Below are positions 43,759 through 48,382 of a stretch of 48,382 bases of DNA, in pieces. The DNA comes from Candidatus Jorgensenbacteria bacterium (lineage in GTDB: Bacteria; Patescibacteriota; Minisyncoccia; UBA6257; GWB1-50-10): positions 1-48,382 of the forward strand of contig JAUSHK010000005.1 in assembly GCA_030648515.1 (NCBI GenBank), read 5' to 3'. The position numbers were made by a program, and so were the translations under genes. The first letter of the stretch is position 1. Every line of letters begins with the position of its first letter. The notes under the pieces are model-generated. The model saw only the letters and a program-made list of their open reading frames with translations. It was not told the DNA's origin and searched no databases.

Positions 43759-43884
43759 GCATTTTTCTATGATAATAGGCGCTGGCTGGGCCTCGCGGGC
43801 TATAAGAAAGCCGGCGCCGAAACTCAGGCCCAGCAAGAGTACAAGAATGACGCTAAGTATGACTCGCTTCCCTGTCGTTGACAT
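43747..43884 (-). CDS. Small single-TM protein, 45 aa (below the ORF-track cutoff)
   Basis: MSTTGKRVILSVILVLLLGLSFGAGFLIAREAQPAPIIIEKCHNC*. Confidence 0.55.
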   Translation of the reverse strand: MSTTGKRVILSVILVLLLGLSFGAGFLIAREAQPAPIIIEKCHNC

Positions 43885-43906
43885 AGGTTATGTATTGCCT
43901 TATTAT
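43878..43906 (+). promoter_or_regulatory. Sigma70-like promoter for rpmA
   Basis: TTGACA - 17 nt - TATTAT. Confidence 0.65.
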
Positions 43907-43968
43907 AACAGGGATATTGTTACTCTGGCGCGGGAGGCCGGAGCGCTTATACTGAAGTCGGAGACATG

Positions 43969-44051
43969 GCTACTCCGATGGTCATCGGAGTGCTCATAGT
44001 TGTAGTGAATTTTTCACTAGAACTATGAGTGAAAAATTCACTACAACTATG
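43969..44051. repeat. Double-hairpin element, copy 2, with perfect 23-bp inverted repeat
   Basis: CATAGTTGTAGTGAATTTTTCAC (43995-44017)/GTGAAAAATTCACTACAACTATG (44029-44051). Confidence 0.9.
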
Positions 44052-44336
44052 GCACATACTAAAGCTAAAGGCACAACTAAACTAGGCCGCGAATCCGAAG
44101 CAAAACGCCTCGGCGTTAAGAAGTTTGACGGAGAAGCCGTGAAGCCGGGCGATATTATTATTCGCCAGCGCGGGACGAAGTTTTTTGCGGGCGAAAATAC
44201 GCGCCAGGGCGGAGACGATACAATTTACGCATTGAGGCACGGCACGGTGAAATTCTCAACAAAACGCAAAACAAATTTTGACGGCACAAAGCGGTCAGCA
44301 AAAGTTGTCGGGGTAATCGCCAAGAACAGCAAATAA
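44049..44336 (+). CDS. rpmA: 50S ribosomal protein L27
   Basis: [62 protein letters not shown]. Confidence 0.93.
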   Translation: MAHTKAKGTTKLGRESEAKRLGVKKFDGEAVKPGDIIIRQRGTKFFAGENTRQGGDDTIYALRHGTVKFSTKRKTNFDGTKRSAKVVGVIAKNSK

Positions 44337-44343
44337 GACGCCT

Positions 44344-44781
44344 TTACGCTTCGGGTTCCACAAGAACCCGAAGTTTTGTTTTTATCCCGTCGCCCAAATC
44401 AATGTCAAGAATATGTTCGCCCGTAGTTTTTATGTGGTGCTTGCTTGCTATTGGAATATTAAATCCTTTTTCGCTCAGCGCGTTCCGGATGTCGGCGTCT
44501 GTTATTGATCCAAAAACTTTGCCTTTTTCTCCTGTCTTCATTTTGAAAATAAGCGTAGTATTTTTTATCGATTCCGCGGATTTTTTGAGTTCGGCTGTTT
44601 TTTCCGCGCGATTTTTTTCAATCCTGGCTTTTTCTTCGCTCGCACGCGCAAGCGCCGCCGGAGTGGCGATTTCAGCCAATTTTTGCGGCATGAGTAGGTT
44701 GCGAGCATAACCCTCTTTAACTTCTTTCACGTCGCCCTTATGGCCAAGCCCGCGAATTTCTTTGAGGAGTATCACCTTCAT
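44344..44781 (-). CDS. rplI: 50S ribosomal protein L9
   Basis: MKVILLKEIRGLGHKGDVKEVKEGYARNLLMPQKLA. Confidence 0.95.
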   Translation of the reverse strand: MKVILLKEIRGLGHKGDVKEVKEGYARNLLMPQKLAEIATPAALARASEEKARIEKNRAEKTAELKKSAESIKNTTLIFKMKTGEKGKVFGSITDADIRNALSEKGFNIPIASKHHIKTTGEHILDIDLGDGIKTKLRVLVEPEA

Positions 44782-44790
44782 AGAAGTTTT

Positions 44791-46035
44791 TTACTTAATT
44801 CCCAACTGGGATTTCAATACCTGAATTGCCTTACTGAGCTGTGGGTCGCGCCCGTTCTTGGCATCACTGTCGGATATTTTTACAGTAAAGTCCGGCGCAA
44901 GCCCCTTTTTGTTTATATGGGTGCCTTTTGGAGTCAACCATTCCGCTATCGTAACTTTTATCGTGGCGCCATCCGAGAGTTCTTTGATTTCCTGCACGCT
45001 TCCCTTCCCAAACGTCGTTTCGCCAACAAGTTTCGCGTTGCGGACATCGCGCAGAGCGCCGGCTAAGATTTCGGAAGCTGATGCGGAACCGCTATTTACA
45101 ATTACTACAACCGGAATATCCTGGAACATTCCCGGGCCGTCCGATTTCAAAATTTCTAGCGCTTTACCACTCATGTTTTCTTGCACAACAACCTCGCCGG
45201 GACTCAAGAGTAAGCTTCCGATACCAACAGCTACATCAAGGTATCCGCCAGGATTGTCCCGCAGATCAATGATAATACCCCGCGGATCTTCGGCCGCGAT
45301 ACGCGAAACTGCCGTAGAAAAAAGCCCCAAAGCATTTATATTGAAATTGTAGAGCCGGATGAGAGCGGCCTGCGTTTTCACTTCATTTCCGTTTGAAACT
45401 GTTGAGGATGCTAGGTCCACCATTTCCCATTCAAGCGTCGGCACGTTGATTATTTCGCGCATCAGTTTAAATGTTTTTGGATCTTCCCATCCGTCGCGCA
45501 AAATAAGGAGAGAAACTTCGGTGCCTTCTTTTCCGCGGATTATTTTTACGGCCGCGTCAACGTCCATATTTGTCGTAAGCTCGTCATCAATTTTTAAAAT
45601 CTTATCACCAGCCTTGAGTCCGGCTTTATACGCCGGCGTATCTTTGAGCGGCGCCACAATGATAATCTGGTCATCTTTCACGTCTATGCGCGCTCCAATG
45701 CCACCAAAAGAGCCCGAGAGATCCTGATCAAACTTCTGCGCGTCGCTTCTATTAAAGAACGTTGTGTACGGGTCATTTAGCGCGCCGACCATTCCGCTGA
45801 TCGCGCCCTCAAGCATGTCTTTGTCCTTCACGTCTTTAATGCCGATGTAATTTTCTTTTACAACATCCACCGCTTCCCAGAATGTGCTGAAATCAGCGTC
45901 TAAAAGTTGCCGGCTGTCCGTAATTTTGATAGATTTGAATTGAGCTCCGTAGGTAACGCCCCGTAAGAAAGCCCCGTAGCCAACCCCGGCGATTACCACA
46001 AGAATTCCAATTCCTATAAGAATTTTATTTCGCAT
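44791..46035 (-). CDS. C-terminal processing peptidase, S41 family (PDZ + protease)
   Basis: GGIGARIDVKDDQIIIVAPLKDTPAYKAGLKAGDKIL; NSGSASASEILAGALRD; GETTFGKGSVQ. Confidence 0.93.
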   Translation of the reverse strand: MRNKILIGIGILVVIAGVGYGAFLRGVTYGAQFKSIKITDSRQLLDADFSTFWEAVDVVKENYIGIKDVKDKDMLEGAISGMVGALNDPYTTFFNRSDAQKFDQDLSGSFGGIGARIDVKDDQIIIVAPLKDTPAYKAGLKAGDKILKIDDELTTNMDVDAAVKIIRGKEGTEVSLLILRDGWEDPKTFKLMREIINVPTLEWEMVDLASSTVSNGNEVKTQAALIRLYNFNINALGLFSTAVSRIAAEDPRGIIIDLRDNPGGYLDVAVGIGSLLLSPGEVVVQENMSGKALEILKSDGPGMFQDIPVVVIVNSGSASASEILAGALRDVRNAKLVGETTFGKGSVQEIKELSDGATIKVTIAEWLTPKGTHINKKGLAPDFTVKISDSDAKNGRDPQLSKAIQVLKSQLGIK

Positions 46036-46341
46036 ATGTCTCAATCATACCACAAATATTTAGAGACGATACGCGAGCGCGGAAAGAAAAGCAAGGTGTA
46101 CTGTAAGTATCAGGAAACCGGGCTCCAGCTTGCTGAGATTCTGGAGGATAGGAAGCATAAAGCGCTATACATAAAACTTTCGAAAGAGCATGATGAGCAG
46201 AAACTTCTACAGCTTGCAAAAAACATCGCCGAAAAGAGGGATGTAAAAAACAAAGGAGCTTATTTTATGCGGATTTTGTTTGATGGTTCGGCAAGCTCAC
46301 CACAAGTTGGTTCGAAGGGCTCACCACAAGTTAAGAAATAA
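46036..46341 (+). CDS. Hypothetical protein
   Basis: 101-aa ORF; SYHKYLETIRERGKKSKVYCKYQETGLQLAEIL. Confidence 0.6.
   Translation: MSQSYHKYLETIRERGKKSKVYCKYQETGLQLAEILEDRKHKALYIKLSKEHDEQKLLQLAKNIAEKRDVKNKGAYFMRILFDGSASSPQVGSKGSPQVKK
46285..46332. repeat. 24-bp direct tandem repeat at the 3' end of 46036..46341
   Basis: GGTTCGGCAAGCTCACCACAAGTT and GGTTCGAAGGGCTCACCACAAGTT. Confidence 0.85.
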
Positions 46342-46349
46342 AAAGCCAA

Positions 46350-46865
46350 ATGGATAAAATATATCTTTCTGAAAATAAGGACGAGGAAAAGCTTCTCCGT
46401 AAAAAGACGGTTCCTTTTGATTTTTCAAAATTCACAAAGCAGGACATACGCGAACTCATACGGCGAATGCGCGAAGCAATGAGGGAAGCGAACGGCGTGG
46501 GGCTTTCCGCGAACCAGATAGGGCTTCCCTATCGCGTTTTTGTCGCTCAGGTTCCGGATTCGCAAGGCAAGCAAAAATCGTACGCGATTTTTAATCCAGA
46601 GATTACTAAAACTGCCGACGAGACCGAGATAAGCGAGGAAGGGTGCCTAAGCGTGCCTCGCATGTATGGTCCCATTGAGCGCAGTTACCGCGTGTTTCTT
46701 ACCGGCTTTGATAAGAACGGCAAAAGAGTAAAGATAAAGGCATGGGGGCTTCTGGCGCGCGTTTTCCAGCACGAAACGGATCATTTGGACGGAAAATTAT
46801 TCATAGACAAAGCCAAATCGCTTTATAAGGTTGAGATTGAGAAAAAGGGCGGTAATAGAATATGA
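46350..46865 (+). CDS. def: Peptide deformylase
   Basis: GVGLSANQIGLPYRVFV; EEGCLSVP; QHETDHLDGKLFID. Confidence 0.94.
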   Translation: MDKIYLSENKDEEKLLRKKTVPFDFSKFTKQDIRELIRRMREAMREANGVGLSANQIGLPYRVFVAQVPDSQGKQKSYAIFNPEITKTADETEISEEGCLSVPRMYGPIERSYRVFLTGFDKNGKRVKIKAWGLLARVFQHETDHLDGKLFIDKAKSLYKVEIEKKGGNRI

Positions 46866-47737
46866 TTTCAAGATTTGCATTCTTCGGATCTCCGAAGTTT
46901 GCCGAAATAATTCTTAGAAAGCTCATTTCTGCCGGAATGTCGCCGGCTGTTGTGATTTGCAATCCAGATAAACCAGCTGGAAGAAAAAAGATAATGACGC
47001 CTCCTGAGACAAAAATCATGGCACAAAAGCACGGCATTCAGATATACCAGCCGGAACGGCTTAGCGCTGAAGCGTTTGAATCAGAAGTAGGAAATGTTGA
47101 TTTTGCTGTTGTAGCCGCGTACGCGAAAATTATTCCCGCCGATATTTTAAAACTTCCGCGGCTTGGCGTTATTGGCGTTCATCCGTCGCTTCTTCCTAAA
47201 TATCGCGGGTCGTCCCCTATCCAGACAGCAATTTTAAACGGCGACGAAGAAACCGGTGTAACGCTATATAAACTGGATGAGAAAGTTGATCATGGGGAGA
47301 TAATATCAAGTAGCAAGTATCCGTTATCAAGTACGGACACGTATGAAACTTTAGAGAAAAAACTTGCCGAGCTCGGCGGAGAGTCATTAGTTGAAACACT
47401 GCCTAAATTCGTTTCCGGAGAAATAAAGCCAGAGCCGCAAGTTGAGAGTCAGGCGACGTTTACAAAAAAGTTTAAAACAGAGGATGGATTCGTTGAATAT
47501 GAAATCCTCGAACGGGCGCAAAAAGACGGTGGCGATATTGCCACAAAACTGGACCGCATGATACGGGCGCTTTCCAGCGAGCCGGGTGCGTGGACGCTCA
47601 AGCGGGATGGAAAACCCTTCAGCTCAACTCAGGGCAAGCGAATGAAGTTATTGGAAGCGGTTCTCTTGAACGGAAAGTTAAAACTTAAGAAAATTCAGAT
47701 TGAGGGGAAGAAGGAGCAACAGATGCTAGTTGACTAA
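46862..47737 (+). CDS. fmt: Methionyl-tRNA formyltransferase
   Basis: ISRFAFFGSPKFAEIILRKL; VIGVHPSLLPKYRGSSPIQTAILNGDEETGVTLYKLDEKVDHGEII. Confidence 0.94.
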   Translation: MISRFAFFGSPKFAEIILRKLISAGMSPAVVICNPDKPAGRKKIMTPPETKIMAQKHGIQIYQPERLSAEAFESEVGNVDFAVVAAYAKIIPADILKLPRLGVIGVHPSLLPKYRGSSPIQTAILNGDEETGVTLYKLDEKVDHGEIISSSKYPLSSTDTYETLEKKLAELGGESLVETLPKFVSGEIKPEPQVESQATFTKKFKTEDGFVEYEILERAQKDGGDIATKLDRMIRALSSEPGAWTLKRDGKPFSSTQGKRMKLLEAVLLNGKLKLKKIQIEGKKEQQMLVD

Positions 47738-47758
47738 TTTCTATAAGTCTGCTAATAT
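47730..47758 (+). promoter_or_regulatory. Sigma70-like promoter overlapping the fmt stop
   Basis: TTGACT - 17 nt - TAATAT. Confidence 0.65.
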
Positions 47759-47822
47759 TATAAACAGTTGGGCTACAAAATATGTAGTTCTTTTTTAACA
47801 AAAACAAAGGGAGGGATTGCTA

Positions 47823-48382
47823 ATGAAAAGGGTTGTTATTGGAATAGCTGCATTATTACTTGTTGTGAGTTCCTCTGTCTTTTCACAAACAGGGTGGAGA
47901 CTGCGAACGGTTGAGTCGAGTATCGGAAGAGGTGCATTTACTTCTGGTTTCGATATACGGGTTACATTAGAAGATAGCGTTCACAACCAGTGGTTTAACG
48001 TAACGGGAAATCACCAGCGTGTTTACCTGATTTACGGCACGAATTGGCGGATTGTCACAGTTGGTATATGTGCCGGATTCTACAAAAACATGCCGCAATC
48101 GGGGCCATATCTGATTATTGCTCCGGTAAAATTTTTGTATTTCTTGCACTGGTCAGGTTTTGGCGCAGGAATCCCGGATCGCCCAAAGATGGAGATTAAC
48201 AAGTTTTATTCATCAAATGGGATTTATTTTACGGCTAAGGGATTCACTGCTGGGTGCCTACACATGGAATTTCTCGGAGAAACTACCTGGTTGCCTGGAA
48301 TTTCTTACGTGTTTATATTCAATAAAGAACTCAAGTTTCTTGTAGGCGCAGACTATAAAACCGCCGATAAGAAAGTGCCGAT
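47823..48382 (+). CDS. Secreted hypothetical protein, truncated by window end (not in the ORF track)
   Basis: SD agggaggg; MKRVVIGIAALLLVVSSSVFSQTGWRLRTVESSIGRGAFTSGFDIRVTLED... open to the last base. Confidence 0.7.
   Translation, partial: MKRVVIGIAALLLVVSSSVFSQTGWRLRTVESSIGRGAFTSGFDIRVTLEDSVHNQWFNVTGNHQRVYLIYGTNWRIVTVGICAGFYKNMPQSGPYLIIAPVKFLYFLHWSGFGAGIPDRPKMEINKFYSSNGIYFTAKGFTAGCLHMEFLGETTWLPGISYVFIFNKELKFLVGADYKTADKKVP

Noticed and set aside
43769-43999. 76-aa + strand ORF
   Set aside because: Antisense to the better-supported 45-aa TM ORF, overlaps the rpmA promoter and double-hairpin element, no recognisable protein features.
44025-44048. N-terminally extended L27 ([11 protein letters not shown]...), reminiscent of the cleaved extension in Firmicutes
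   Set aside because: No cleavage-motif match; canonical bacterial L27 start MAH at 44049 is more likely. Kept only as a note in the hairpin finding.
1-48382. CRISPR array or cas genes
   Set aside because: No regularly spaced direct repeats and no Cas-like ORFs seen.
1-48382. Alternative genetic code (UGA recoded, as in Gracilibacteria/Absconditabacteria)
   Set aside because: Core genes such as murG end normally in TGA and show no internal TGA codons.

Overview
Read by eye from the sequence and the supplied ORF track; no searches were run. The window looks like a chromosomal segment of a Candidate Phyla Radiation (Patescibacteria, probably Parcubacteria-like) bacterium using the standard code (TGA acts as a stop). 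Layout: (1) 1-6.6 kb, a block of small exported or membrane proteins, including an adjacent dockerin-type protein and a membrane-anchored cohesin-like protein, a PG-binding-domain protein, a DUF5667-like protein, an Excalibur protein and paralogous 'NWFK' leader proteins. (2) 6.7-13.1 kb, an accessory or integrated region with a Zn-finger/AAA+/wHTH replication-type protein, a zinc-ribbon protein, an excisionase-like HTH and a large serine recombinase whose 3' end runs into ychF. (3) 13-25 kb, core genes (ychF, scpA, scpB, DD-carboxypeptidase, mraY, an amidohydrolase-like protein, ftsW, murG, gltX, M23 peptidase). (4) 25-27.3 kb, a phage-flavoured ATP-grasp/methyltransferase block. (5) 27-48 kb, a PD-(D/E)XK nuclease, a UvrD-nuclease fusion, eno, NUDIX, YbaK, HD, secA, rmuC, tRNA-Leu(GAG), GIY-YIG, rpmA, rplI, an S41 protease, def and fmt. 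Strongest unexplained signals: a 35-nt exact copy of the tRNA-Leu 5' half interrupted by three insertions built from ~19-nt hairpin units next to a GIY-YIG gene; a duplicated double-hairpin element flanking an unlisted 45-aa membrane ORF and ending on the rpmA start codon; two paralogous gene cassettes with matching multi-hairpin leaders; two candidate orphan structured RNAs; switch-like leaders upstream of secA and eno; and an amidohydrolase in the cell-wall cluster that appears to have lost its metal ligands.
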